The notes beneath the pieces are model-generated. The model searched no databases. It was given only the letters and a program-made list of their open reading frames with translations, and had not been told where the DNA came from. The translations under genes were made by a program, and so were the position numbers. Source: Leptidea sinapis (lineage: Eukaryota > Arthropoda > Insecta > Lepidoptera > Pieridae). From it: 64,000 nucleotides of DNA. The stretch is from NCBI RefSeq assembly GCF_905404315.1, contig NC_066287.1:6138001-6202000 (forward strand), given 5' to 3'. Positions 56,201 through 64,000 of the stretch are shown piece by piece; positions within the stretch are counted from its first letter, which is position 1; each line of letters opens with the position of its first letter.

Positions 56201-59200
56201 CATGTCGTATCACCGCGGAAACACCGCATAACATAACCATAGCTTTGTAGTACGTGGAAGAAAGATCCTTGAAAACGGCAGTGTGGAGGACCGTCACACA
56301 TTCAGATGGTATGGCTGATATCCTAACTTGTAGGGTTTCGGCGGAAGGAATCAGATCTTGATCTGTATCTATCTATGTAACGGAATTTTTCAAATTGATT
56401 TTCAACAGTACCAAGCATATATTCTTACATTTATTTTAACCAGATCGTCAGAATTATAAATAATCGACTCAACGATATAACACCGTCATTTTCACGAAGC
56501 ATCCTTACACAAATAATGAATTCAAGCTCTAAAGGTTGATGCGTCCAATATACGATAATTTATATTTATACAGTTTATTATTTATTACTTTTTATTAAAT
56601 ATTTGGTATTTAAAACGCTTCTAACATGATTCCTATATTGGATGCAGCACCTTACAAACTAATTTGTTATGTATATTTCATTATAAAATACTCTATTGAT
56701 TGAAAAGAGTGGCCGTTGAGTTTCTTGTATGTTCTTCTCACGAGCTCTACTTTTTCCGAATATATGGTAGATTAAGTAATTTAATGAATTATTTGTAGTG
56801 ACGGTTCAAAAGCGCTTAATTTAAGCCTACATGAATAAAGTTTGTTTGACTTTGAACAAGAAATCGGAAATTTAAATTATTATTTGAGATTAAACATGCA
56901 ACGAGTCGATACCACGCAGTTATTTAAACATTCATACATTCTTCCAGATAGAAATATGATCACACAAAGGCTTATTTTTTTATTTTAAGATTTTTTTTTT
57001 TTACATTCATAAGTGTCATTTTCGTGACCTACTTGAATAAACTGATTTTGATTTGATTTAATGTCATTTCAATCACCACCACCGTTTCGAAACATGCCAT
57101 ATTATGTTTCCGCGAAGGTGGAAGTGCTCAATAGTTGACAACATCGACTTTCACCACGGAGCCCCGGTTCGATACTTTCCCGCCTAGGGTTACCATACAT
57201 CAGGATTTGTGCTGAGATCTCAGGATTTTAGACTCAGGATTGCGGCTGGATTTAGCGAATCTCATGAAAGCTCAGGATTTTTAGAACTTTCAATAAAATA
57301 CAGTTCACATTTGAAAGATCTTTTAAGCAAAAAGTATACTTAAATATAAATAAAAGGTATAAACTAAAAATAATCATTTATTATCATTATTAAGTACACA
57401 ACATAAATCAACAGGTACTTATTTATCCAAGTAGGCACTATATTTTATCATAATAGTATGATAAAATATAGTGCGATAATAGTATAGCTTTTTTAAATTA
57501 TTGATTTATATAATAATACTAGCTGACTCGACAGACGTTGTTCTGTACATAATAAATAAATAAATACTGTTTTTTATGAATTTGTCAATAATATTAATAA
57601 CTTCAAGAATTATTTTGTAAAGTATGCTCCCTGCTGTTATAATGGAATTGTTTCACAGCAGAACTGTCAAACCGCGCGTCAATAAATTCTCTCATGGAAA
57701 ATATGTCCATACAAAACAAATGTTGGAAATTAAAATAATTATGGGTCTCAAATAGAAGTAAAAACTATCCTATCTCTCCAGTTGGACTAAGGTGCACTCC
57801 ATGAAGTAATCCCCATTTAAATCCGTTCATTATTTTAGGAGTCCATCGCGGACAAACAACGTGTCACGTAATTTATAAAATATATTAACTAGCTGACCCG
57901 ACAGACTTTGTTCTGTAGATAATAAAATAAAAATCTTATTTATAGGAATTTGGCAATAATATTTCAATACATCAAGAATTATCTATTGTTATAACGAAAT
58001 TGTTTCAAAGCGGAACTGTCAAACCATGCGTCACTAAATTCTCTCATAGAAACTATGTCTATACAAAACAAATATTGGAAATTAAAATAATTATGGGTCC
58101 CAAATCGATATAAAAACTATCCTATCTCTCAAGTTGGACTCAACTGCACTCGATGGAGTAATCCCCATTAAAATCCGTTCATTAGTTTAGGAGTCCATCG
58201 CGGACAAACAACGTGTCACGTTATTTATATATATTAAGATATGCCTCACATGTGAATTCAAATTATATGAATTAAAAGTATAGCTCAAACGGAAGACACC
58301 GTTAGTGTCGCAGTGTATAAAAACGTTAATATTCTTTTATGACAATAAGGGAGAAGATAAGCAGGACGTTCAGCTGATGGTAATTGATACGCCCTGCCCA
58401 TTACAATGCAGTAACGCTCAGGATTCTTGAAAAATCCAAAAATTCTGAGTGACCTCCAATTGCGCTCGTCTCCTTGAGACATAAGATTTTAAGTCTCGTT
58501 TACCCAGTAATTTCACTAGCTACCGCGCCCTTCTAACCGATACACAATAATGTTTACACATTACTGCTTCTTAAATTCTCAAAATGTTAAAAAATCTCAG
58601 GATGTTTCAAACTAAATAAGACCTTTTCCCCGGACTTTTGATTTTTTTGTCTGGTAACCCTACGCCTAATACGTGTTTTTGGTTTTCAAATTCATATGTA
58701 CATTTTTTCGTCGCTTCATAAGGTCGACAACGTTCTTCTTACTATAGAGATAATATTATATCCGTCGCTATTATCGCATACCATCAGATGATCCCTATGT
58801 ATTTTGCCCTATGCCTTTGTCACAGTAAAGTTATGATACAGTATTCTATCCCTTGTAATTAATATCTAAGGCGATGTGTGGCCGCGTGGTAAGAAAACAG
58901 CGATAGGGCTTCTTATCTTCTTACTTAAGTTTCTTTCTAGTTTTGTGATTGTGAATATTTTATGTTTATTTAAAAAAAAAATAGTTGTGAATGAACTATG
59001 AAATTTCATTAATAGTAGATTACTTCACAGAATAAATTAATTATGAAAGAAAGTTTATAAATCTACTAAAATCCCTAAAGTGATTTATTTAATAAATTCT
59101 GAGTCAAATCACTGTCGCTAGACGACACATTATCGTATCAACTCAACGTGAAAATATTTGTAAGTGTTAAATTAAACTAATCTAAAAATAGACTATAAAA

Positions 59201-60402
59201 GTATTCTCAAATCGTACGCTCACAAAACCAATACTCGTTGGTAACTGCGGCGCATTCGCGACTCTGGTGTACTGAGTGTCTACCGAACTCGAACTTCGTA
59301 GGTATGACTTGCGTTCCGGCCGTTTGTATGAAGATAGAATACTGTATGACAACATTACCGTGCCTCTGTCATACTCTTTAAAAAAATAAACATTTTTGTG
59401 TTTATTTTTTAAGGTGTTTCCAAAACACTGCTCAGTGGCATAAAAAGTAGCTGATGAAGTGCCTATTGAGCATCCTGGACTTAGATGCCCTTACTCCATC
59501 CAGCCGGAAGACATCCACTGCTGGACAATGGCCTCCCCAAAGACCGCCATGATAATCGATTCTGCGCTGTCCTCATCCAACCTACTCTGGCGATCTTGAC
59601 AAGATCGTTGGTCCATATTGTGGGGGGGTCTACCAATACGACGTCTACGGGTACTTGGTCGCCATTCGAGGACTACTACCCCAACGGCCATCTATCTATT
59701 CGTCGAGCTATGTGCCCTGCCCACTACCATTTCAGTTTCGCAACCATCTGCGGCATGTCCGTGACTTTGGTTCTTCTACGGATCTCCTCATTTCAGATTC
59801 GATCTCGCAGGGAAACTCCGAGCATAGCTCTCTCTGAGCGACCATGAAAAATCGATCTAGCTAGGTTTCAGTTTTAAAAAATGTAGTTTTATCCGTGTTT
59901 CAATGAGAAACTGCTACAACAACATTAGAATACAAAGTTAAATTTCGCCACTATATACAAGACTATAATAGCTCACATTGGGTGTCATCCAGAAATCAGA
60001 AGACCCCGGTTCGAATCCAGATGTCCGATTAGTTTTTTTTTTTTTTTAAGTTTTATACCTTCTTAAAAATCCCATCAAGGTTCGGTCGTCCAGGTATTAT
60101 ATGAAAAAGTGTTTATAATAATATAATATTATTTCGTTTGTTGCAGGTACTCCACATTTTTAGTGCTGTACCCTATAGGAATAACTGGTGAGCTGTTGTG
60201 TATGTACTATTCACTTAACGAAATTGTCGATAAGCAGCTATTCACAGTGTCCATGCCAAATGCATGGAACTTTATATTCAACTATTACTATTTCCTGATA
60301 TTCTATATGTTGTTATACATTCCATTGTTTCCCGTTCTCTTTGGGCATATGCTGAAACAGAGAAGAAAAATGTTGGGTATGGAAGCGAAGAAAATTTACT
60401 AA
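41273..60402 (+). CDS. Hacd2: Very-long-chain (3R)-3-hydroxyacyl-CoA dehydratase
   Basis: Four exons: 41273-41367, 42127-42244, 43069-43298, 60147-60402; GT/AG introns, phases agree, 232 aa. It is a PTPLA/HACD-family multi-pass ER membrane protein that dehydrates 3-hydroxyacyl-CoA to trans-2-enoyl-CoA in fatty-acid elongation. Family landmarks: GLVPSGILVVIMQVFSRVF (exon 3), WSITEIVRYSYY, then LYPIGITGELL, in which Tyr156 and Glu163 have the seven-residue spacing of the known catalytic pair; then YIPLFP and HMLKQRRKML near the C-terminus. It ends KKIY, a KKXX ER-retrieval signal. Length is close to the usual 230-255. It resembles the HACD1/HACD2 branch more than HACD3, which has an N-terminal CS domain absent here. 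Introns 1 and 2 are 759 and 824 bp; intron 3 is 16848 bp because of repeats. Confidence 0.95.
41615..41765. mobile_element. Foldback element with tRNA-like arms
   Basis: The left arm is the minus form (gtaaccaaaatttatgacca, then gggactctaactcctgcc), and the right arm the plus form (GGGTTGGCTCTGTTGGAAGA, then GGGAGTTCAAGTCCTGCATA). A short remnant of the body (cctgagagttgaacaacaca) is between them. It lies in Hacd2 intron 1. Confidence 0.55.
42407..42729 (+). mobile_element. Helitron-like element in Hacd2 intron 2
   Basis: Begins TCTATATATATAAAAATCAA and ends CGGGTCAGCTAGT. Its first half matches 22566-22720 (actcgagaacagctggaccg). No ORF. Confidence 0.5.
43535..43680 (+). mobile_element. Eroded foldback-family unit
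   Basis: A tRNA-like remnant with a GGGTTTGAGTCCC B box followed by GCATCATTCATAACAATTTT. The A-box side (ctcagtgacatggtctgtat) is decayed. It lies at the start of Hacd2 intron 3. Confidence 0.4.
43851..44212 (+). mobile_element. Helitron-like element beside the BEL insertion
   Basis: Starts TCCTACTAATATTATAAATG and ends cggcatcagccagt, with a ctacgcggacgaagtcgccg block just before, resembling a very widespread insect repeat. It lies 31 bp upstream of the BEL target duplication, so BEL landed next to it, not within it. Confidence 0.5.
44248..44438 (+). repeat. BEL 5' LTR
   Basis: A 191-bp direct repeat, identical by eye to 50518-50708. It begins TGTTAGGGTTTG and ends AATTGTACA. No AATAAA is visible in it, so its poly(A) signal must be a variant. 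Confidence 0.95.
44527..44702 (+). repeat. Tandem repeats in the BEL leader
   Basis: GAGGGGAGCACCCCCT begins at 44571, 44627 and 44676, spaced 56 and 49 bp, with an imperfect earlier copy (gagggagcacct) near 44533. Units share acctgtctggagagg and gagcagcaattgcaga. Each unit has a GGGG-AGCA-CCCC self-complementary core. It lies upstream of the polyprotein ATG and may be packaging or leader structure (inference). Confidence 0.8.
45114..50300 (+). CDS. BEL/Pao Gag-Pol polyprotein
   Basis: A 1728-aa uninterrupted frame. Domains in order: Gag-like region of the DUF1759 type (about 118-290, KLPKIEIPKFTGKYSEWPSF); two Cys/His knuckle-like clusters (315-327 and 348-379); aspartic protease with catalytic Asp456 (LIDQGSQ, the DUF1758 type); reverse transcriptase with YIDD at 876-879; RNase H region with FCDAS, PRLELCGAVLLARLL and AWTDSS; integrase with a His/Cys zinc-binding segment (CVICIRH) and catalytic triad Asp1431 (VDYAGP), Asp1497 (WSDNGTTF), Glu1550 (LWEAGVK). 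All key residues are present. No envelope-like frame follows: only 217 bases lie between the stop and the 3' LTR. The start is the first ATG after the leader. Confidence 0.95.
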   Translation: MGDNYIKLQDDILSKIERNLCNFKKSPKERISIGYLETRLEALEKLWSSFFSNHQKIVYEMKKDVLIQNDYVLNEVFDNCEEMYLDYKSLLKDKLLILKKSNVVSVENKTNQSNVKLPKIEIPKFTGKYSEWPSFRDLFLSLIHNETTIDDVQKLHYLKGCLTGEAEQLVRHISCTADNYLICWEQLESRYNNKKFQANCILKRLTNQKALSSESSSAIRNLLDTTKECLSALKNLGIDVKSWDIIIIFLISQKLDSESRKQWEQKATEISDLPTMASFEEFLQNRFRSLEFLDPKLIKQEKPTCTHVATTSFNCVFCSENHKLFNCKKFSKETVDSRRNFVQTQHLCFNCLTPNHSVYQCNQSTRCRICKKKHHTLLHTKSPKSASLTQADQPGEGNTSVVGNVIHSSQAQGEGTDRPILSCFSNTNHQVLLATALVKAVSQANTTPVVLRSLIDQGSQASFITEAAVQLLGLKKHSETNFMSGLGGAQSLTLLSKSSVVLKIQSRLDPSFVITIKAHVLKKLTTFLPSKKVDVQMLPTLLSMQLADPSFHTPSKIDLLLGADVYSQILLKGLVRGPPGSVIAQQTALGWILSGKMHNGETVIRNGTCDNVVSMHLTHCNENELLKKFWELESESSKPKKYFTQEEENCERLFKESTSRDETGRFIVKLPFKSDNPQCKFGNSRDIALKRFLMLEKRLIKNPGLKIEYSKVINEYLDLGHMEEVLAEDVDKPDAVYLPHHAVIRQDKLTSKVRVVFDASCKGFNGVSLNDDLMVGPTLQPELRHLLMRWRCYPISLVADIVKMYRQVKVAESDADYQRILWRDDPNDVIRHFRLLRVTFGTSSAPYLAVRTLQELVRKDGKEFPLASNIILKELYIDDLMSGCHTVAEGIQIYEEMTELLNRGGFPLQKFSSNSQELLEEIKAENSESNEAMEIKIDEVMKILGLTWNREEDKFQFTVKLSSVESPITKRKVISDIARLFDPLGWIAPVVTKAKIFIQQLWLSGVDWDSELPKSLLKSWLEFRNDLKSLTTFRISRWIRSNLTDQCRELHGFCDASNAAYAAVVYARIIDNSGNVHVSLITSKTRVAPIKQVSIPRLELCGAVLLARLLDEVGLILDVPKHQTHAWTDSSIVLAWLRSHPSRWKTFIANRVSEIHTLLDGNQWSHVISKENPADCASRGLSATEFVHNDLWKLGPEWLYSRYIDCSKGEERDTSLEERKHKISSHTVTSDKDENIFSRFSSLRKLTRVLSFCRRVLYWNKPENERYISNILTAKELQETLMICIKICQKENFKEDMGNIKNNEKLNKTSKLTSLNPFLGRDGILRVGGRLHNASLSDDMKHPIIIPHKSHFTYLLIHDAHERTLHGGPQLVLNYLRSKYWVIGAKSVVRQFVKKCVICIRHSAQVNQQMMGQLPVSRVTAHRPFLRSGVDYAGPISIRTTKGRGHRSMKGYICLFICMATRAIHLEVVSDMTSETFLAAFKRFVARRGHVAELWSDNGTTFVGSARELKNLFNLERSTVAEDILDFLSSNGTAWHFIPPRAPNFGGLWEAGVKSTKYHLKRIVGDKTLTYEELSTVLSQIEACLNSRPLTQLSNNPEDPQPLTPAHFLVGEPLVSVPDANYEMSTISSLKRWQLAQRMVQDFWRRWSQEYLTQLHHRYKWNATIPEPNIGSVVLVKEDDLPPTKWLFGLIVDKHPGLDNLTRVVTLKYKGNLIKRPVSKLIILPVKD
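50518..50708 (+). repeat. BEL 3' LTR
   Basis: A 191-bp repeat matching the 5' LTR base for base by eye, followed directly by the second copy of CCGTC. Confidence 0.95.
51225..51525 (+). mobile_element. SINE-like repeat, 'gcggcac' family, near full length
   Basis: The best plus-orientation copy: GTGGGAGGCTCCTTTGCACA near the start, ggtctgaagggcgccgtag in the middle and atcagctgaacgtccggctc at the end. It has weak internal palindromy (gagcggcac on both sides of tttttgggtttttcaagaa). It lies in Hacd2 intron 3. Confidence 0.6.
52740..53790 (+). pseudogene. Broken LINE with RT C-terminal part
   Basis: 53183-53530 encodes AIFLGITLDSKLQWD, then IMSSGILLWGSAAD and VLQKRAIQAIYNL, the region after the RT active site of a non-LTR element. 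3' of it is the block shared with 37295-37400 and 62440-62520. Upstream frames (52901-53167) are disrupted. It lies in Hacd2 intron 3. Confidence 0.65.
54144..54473 (-). mobile_element. Helitron-like element
   Basis: The same family and orientation as 4814-5184: on the minus strand it begins TCTATACTAATATTATAAAG and ends TTTGCCGGGTCAGCTAGT. It keeps the canonical CTAGT end. Confidence 0.6.
55000..55320 (-). mobile_element. SINE-like repeat, 'gcggcac' family
   Basis: A minus copy starting with the 'aagggacgagacgagcagga' side and ending near the ggcatcctgtgcaaa block. It carries a small AT-rich insertion near 55080-55120. It is directly followed by rearranged LINE sequence. Confidence 0.6.
55376..56330 (-). 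mobile_element. Rearranged Jockey-like LINE
   Basis: Read on the minus strand, the LINE 3' part (56330 to about 56122) comes first. It is joined within the tgttgcaagag word to the RT palm (NTGVPRGCVLSPTLFLLHIN with FADD, 56117-55990). Then follow the connection block (KAKLVSKKLGVINRARQYFK), the LWSSAPQYQLDPFDRVEHRA block and, after an internal deletion, a second 3' part ending near 55376. The order is not that of a normal LINE. Confidence 0.7.
56690..57062 (+). mobile_element. LINE 3' ends
   Basis: Two short 3' ends of the family seen at 25385-25527: gtggccgttgagtttcttgt to gaataaagtttgtttgactt (56707-56855), and ttacattcataagtgtcatt to gaataaactgattttgattt (57000-57056). Confidence 0.5.
57181..58667. 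mobile_element. Candidate TIR element with nested insertions
   Basis: AGGGTTACCA at 57186-57195 and its complement TGGTAACCCT at 58652-58661 form TIRs. CGCCT lies just outside each (57181-57185 and 58663-58667) as a possible target duplication. Subterminal ctcaggatt words recur at about 57217, 57231, 57270 and 58592. Inside are two Helitron-like copies (57528-57887 and 57888-58239, minus) and a 'gcggcac' repeat (58335-58570, minus). No transposase frame. Confidence 0.5.
59490..59840 (-). pseudogene. RTE-like LINE C-terminal fragment
   Basis: The minus strand encodes GVVVLEWRPSTRRRRIGRPP, then QSRLDEDSAESI and GEAIVQQWMSSGW, the conserved C-terminal end of an endonuclease/RT LINE polyprotein. 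Stops lie upstream in the same frame. It lies in Hacd2 intron 3. Confidence 0.65.
59848..60090 (+). mobile_element. Repeat with internal tRNA-like segment
   Basis: The second copy of the 26500-26830 family: cgatctagctaggtttcagt, then the cgccactatatacaagacta block, then tatagctcacattggg with B box GGTTCGAATCC near 60008, then a T-run. It ends about 55 bp before Hacd2 exon 4. Confidence 0.5.
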
Positions 60403-60705
60403 AGTCAACTTAGCTGGTTGATAAACACGGCCATATTTTTTTCATTGGACTGGATGTTGCCGGCGGATGTTAATTGTTGATGGCAATCTTATCTTTCCAT
60501 AATCAACGAAGCTATCTTAATAGGATTAAGTTAAATGCACATGTTTCTTTTACACAATTGTTTTTTATAATTATTGACTAGTTACAGATGCTGTAGTATA
60601 CCCTTGAATTGTTATTAATATTTTTCCTGTTTTAAAGTATTTATTTAAAACATAAGTATATTATGTAGTTGAAACTTCGTATTGTGACTCATTTATTTCC
60701 AATGT

Positions 60706-60711
60706 AATAAA
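60706..60711 (+). promoter_or_regulatory. Candidate Hacd2 poly(A) signal
   Basis: AATAAA lies 304 bases after the Hacd2 stop codon. It is a plausible 3' end; further AT-rich copies are downstream. Confidence 0.4.
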
Positions 60712-61034
60712 ATTATGTATCGCCTTATACATGACACGTCGTGAAAATCTCTGTTGGGACAATTACGTAAGCCAACTGACAAAGAACGTATTGACAAAAT
60801 ATAAATTTGTATTTTAGTATCTATTTTTGTATAAATTTCAGTTGTAAACGCAACGTTTCACATTGCCTCGGTTAAGACAATGAAGAATAACATAATTATA
60901 TTATGCATTATATTGTATAAAATAAAACGAAGATTACAATGATAAATATATTTATCTTACTGATAAATATAATTATCTGACTGAAAAACAAAGATGGGAA
61001 CCTAAAGCATTTTCTTTGTTTGTAAATATGTTTT

Positions 61035-61590
61035 CCTTACCTTTTATAGATTACTTATTTACGTGCATAAGTTGACCTGTTGAGTTACAGAATTAACTAT
61101 CGGCGTATTTATAAATATTATCACCTTCACGGACTAGTAAAAAAATAAGGACTCCGTGTCACATTACATAACAGTGTTGCACCAAAACAAGCCGATTAAC
61201 GTGTAAATACACTGTCCCACGCACCCACTTACACTACTACATGCCGATAGGCGGCCATTATGAGAATTGTCATCGTCTGTGACAGATCATTATGCGTTTA
61301 AATAAAATATTTTAAAAATAGCGTCGTGCGTTGTGAAAAAGTATAAAAACGATACTATATAAGTATTTGTGGCCATATATGATTATTTAAGGGAGAAAAA
61401 ATTGTGTAACTAGTATCCCCCGTAAACGCGCACACACTAGCATAACGGTGCTTCACTTGCTAATATCACGGCGCGGAGTCCTTCTTTTATTACTCGTCCG
61501 TGCTTGAGTACTTACCTTTAATAGATTACTTATTTACGTGCATAAGTTGGCCTGTTCAGTTACAGAATTAACTATCGGCGTATTTGTCAT
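61035..61590. mobile_element. MITE with 30-bp TIRs inside long direct repeats
   Basis: TIRs CACGGACTAGTAA...AAGGACTCCG (61128-61160) and the inverted copy (about 61470-61502) bound about 375 bp of non-coding DNA. Outside each TIR stands a direct repeat of about 75 bp (61036-61112 and 61513-61587), with only a few differences, containing gattacttatttacgtgca. No ORF. Confidence 0.65.
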
Positions 61591-62129
61591 ACGGCTTATA
61601 ATTCTTTGTTTATGTAATTTTACATATCACCTTATTATTATAAGATCATTTGCTTACACATAATATGAATTGTTTCGCTATGCATTGCTGGAATGTAAGA
61701 CCAACTCATAAAGATCTGATATTATTAATTTTCTTAAGTTTATTATCACAGAGTATGAAATAATCAAATAAAGTAGTCAAAATTTATTCATCAAACAAAA
61801 CAAACTGTTCTATTATCTTGTAAATTTATTACTCATTGTCTAATAGTATCGTGTGAGTATTAAAGTAAAAAATACTAAGTATTTTTATTTCGACAACTTA
61901 TCAATCTCGTAGCGAGCGAATTTTGTCGGCACTTGAATTGTTTTTGATATTGTTGATAACATTATGAATATTTATTAAATGTATTATTTAAATAACTTTC
62001 ATAGTATACTTCCAATTTCACTCTATACGGAATTCATATTTCGTAAGGTTCTTGATTACCAGACTAGACTATACTAGGTCCAAACTCTGGAGTATGATTA
62101 AGCTTATTAATGAGCGAAAATTATTCAAA

Positions 62130-62600
62130 TTCAAAATAGGATATGAAATCAATTAATGAAAGTCAAAAACTACCACCCGTTCGAAAATGTATGTCTCAGG
62201 CCTGAGAAGAACGGGCGCAAGAAAATCAGCGGGCTTCTTCCATTCTTTTTGTATAAAATTTCGATGCAATGCAATTTATAATTTAAATAGCCTGACGGCA
62301 GTCATTCTATTCCCCATCTATGGTATAATTAAGAAAGCAATTTATGTTACATAAACCTCAACACATAAATGATTTTAGGAATTCTTTTGAAATTCGTAAT
62401 AAATTTGTTTTAAAAAATTTCTGGGATCATGTTGTAAAAGCATATACATTGCCCATAAAAGATAAGGCATAACAAGTTTATGTCTGTTCCTGGTGTTAAA
62501 ATAATGATTATAACAGTTTCTATAAAATTCGCTTATGTCCCTTATATATAGGTACATACATTACATAATCCAGAATATTATTGGTAATATCGCATCCACG
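62130..62600 (-). mobile_element. LINE 3' part
   Basis: On the minus strand: the end of a LINE ORF (cttgttatgccttatctttt), then a UTR with gcccgctgattttcttgcgc, then cgcccgttcttctcaggcct and tttgaatttgaataat. It is the same family as 37295-37625 and 53560-53790. Confidence 0.6.
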
Positions 62601-64000
62601 TTTTATGGTTACGCGGGTCGCAAATGTTAATTCAAATAATGAAAAAAGAAGAGCTGGTATTTTAGACTGGTTTAGTTAGGGCCTTTGACGTCATAGTTTG
62701 ATACGTCACAAGTATCGGTGGTGTCAGTTGACGGCTTTATTATATCTAGCTCAATTATAAAATACCTCACTAAGTACGAACTGACACAGTTGCGATTTCA
62801 GGTAGAAGGTGTGTCAGATAATTTAACAATCCGATATTTAGACAGGGACAATAAAGTGCTTTGAAGTCATAATCTTGTGAGTTTCCGAATTAATTTCCAA
62901 CTAAGTTTGTATTAATTTCCCTTAACTCGGTTAACAGTAATTACAAGTTTTTAAAGTTATACTTCTTTAGGCGCGTTATGAAATAAATATGAGAGTGAAA
63001 TTTTAAGATTCGCGCATCACTTACACAAAAGTAACAGGTTGAAGTTGATTCATAATTTTTTTTAATGGTTTCTTTGTCCATTATTACGACAGGCAAAGGG
63101 TTCAAGCCCATACAGCCGTATTTATTATTGTAATTGTCGAAGCCATCTTTGCAAGATTTTTACAAAATTGTTCTTTCTTAAAAGCGTAGAGTAGCACGAG
63201 GAATAGATAATTTTAATGATTTTTACTTCGTTAGGCCAAAGAAGTATAACTTCTTGCGTGCATACATAAATACATACACACTTTTTTTCAATTGTTTTCA
63301 CATCCCTCCGAACTATCTGTCAGTACAATGAGTATACTAATTTAAGTGCATATATGTATTTTATAGCTTTATTATATGTTTTATGGTTGAATGGGAAATG
63401 GTCTAATAAATTATTTTTTGTTACAATTTCTAGTTTTCTTCTTTGTACAACATAGATGTTATGATTAGCGTAGTACTAGCCGTTCCCGCCCGTGTCGCTG
63501 GGCGATTTTTAAAGAGGAAATAAATTAATGAAGGAACGTTGGAATTCTTAAAATAAGTAGCCATAAACCGTCTAGGATAAATTTCGCATCGAATGGCGGT
63601 GGTTTCATGTCGATATGATCAGTGGTTTAGGCGTGATAGAGCCTAAAAATAGAATTTTCAGTATATATATATATATATATATGTCGCTGGGAAATGATAA
63701 TAAGAGATTTGGTCAAATGACGGAGTATGTTTAAAGAACAATACGATTTTATCATTTCTCTAAACAAATCTAGTGATTTGAACAAATGCCAGGGTTGGTT
63801 TAGTGAAATGACAATGAGTGGCGCGACTAGAACAACTTGGGATGTAAAAGCGAGCATCAGACTTGAGTCATGCCACGATACGGACAGGTTAGGTGGAATG
63901 GCCCGCCAACCCATTCTTCTTGGGGCTTCTACTTGGCCTTTAGAGAAACTTTTATCTGAGGTTAGATTACATTAATTTGATTTTCAAGAGACTGGTAGGT
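62601..64000. other. No recognised gene; AT-rich intergenic
   Basis: Short frames at 63627-63914 (minus) and 63727-63975 (plus) overlap each other and match no family I know. A TA microsatellite lies at 63661-63682. A repeat or a gene edge beyond the window cannot be judged. Confidence 0.4.

Noticed and set aside
63627..63975. Two overlapping frames near the window end
   Set aside because: They lie on opposite strands, are short, match no known family and have no splice or start evidence.

Overview
The window is AT-rich eukaryotic DNA, almost certainly from a moth or butterfly. Three conserved animal genes are split by GT/AG introns, and the rest is crowded with repeat types typical of Lepidoptera: Jockey-like and RTE-like LINE debris with short A-rich tails, tRNA-derived SINEs, Helitron-like elements ending in CTAGT, a BEL/Pao element, and MITEs. 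I see no operon, CRISPR array or bacterial feature. No species call is made.

Region by region: 1-4.7 kb holds repeat debris, a candidate inverted-repeat element and an AT-rich minisatellite. 4.7-13.2 kb is a complete CNDP2-type dipeptidase gene on the minus strand (9 coding exons, 531 aa). 13.2-25.5 kb holds an intronless 734-aa orphan ORF (16357-18561, plus) and many broken LINEs. 25.5-39.7 kb is a complete nicastrin gene on the minus strand (14 coding exons, 709 aa), its introns loaded with LINE tails. 41.3-60.4 kb is a 3-hydroxyacyl-CoA dehydratase gene on the plus strand (4 exons, 232 aa). Its third intron is 16.8 kb long and contains a structurally complete BEL/Pao retrotransposon (44248-50708) with two identical 191-bp LTRs, a 5-bp target duplication and an open 1728-aa polyprotein, so a recent insertion. 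60.4-64 kb has no recognised gene; it holds a TIR element flanked by long direct repeats and a LINE 3' part.

Functionally, nicastrin is the substrate-gating subunit of gamma-secretase (Notch and APP-type intramembrane proteolysis). HACD performs the dehydration step of very-long-chain fatty-acid elongation in the ER. CNDP2 hydrolyses dipeptides with two metal ions. The genes are not functionally linked, but nicastrin and HACD are head-to-head with 1.6 kb between their start codons. All exon borders were read by eye from homology and splice consensus; the reading-frame phases add up in all three genes. The best candidate for something undescribed is the orphan ORF, with degenerate internal repeats followed by a unique C-terminal region. 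A foldback repeat family whose arms carry tRNA-like Pol III boxes in opposite orientations is second.
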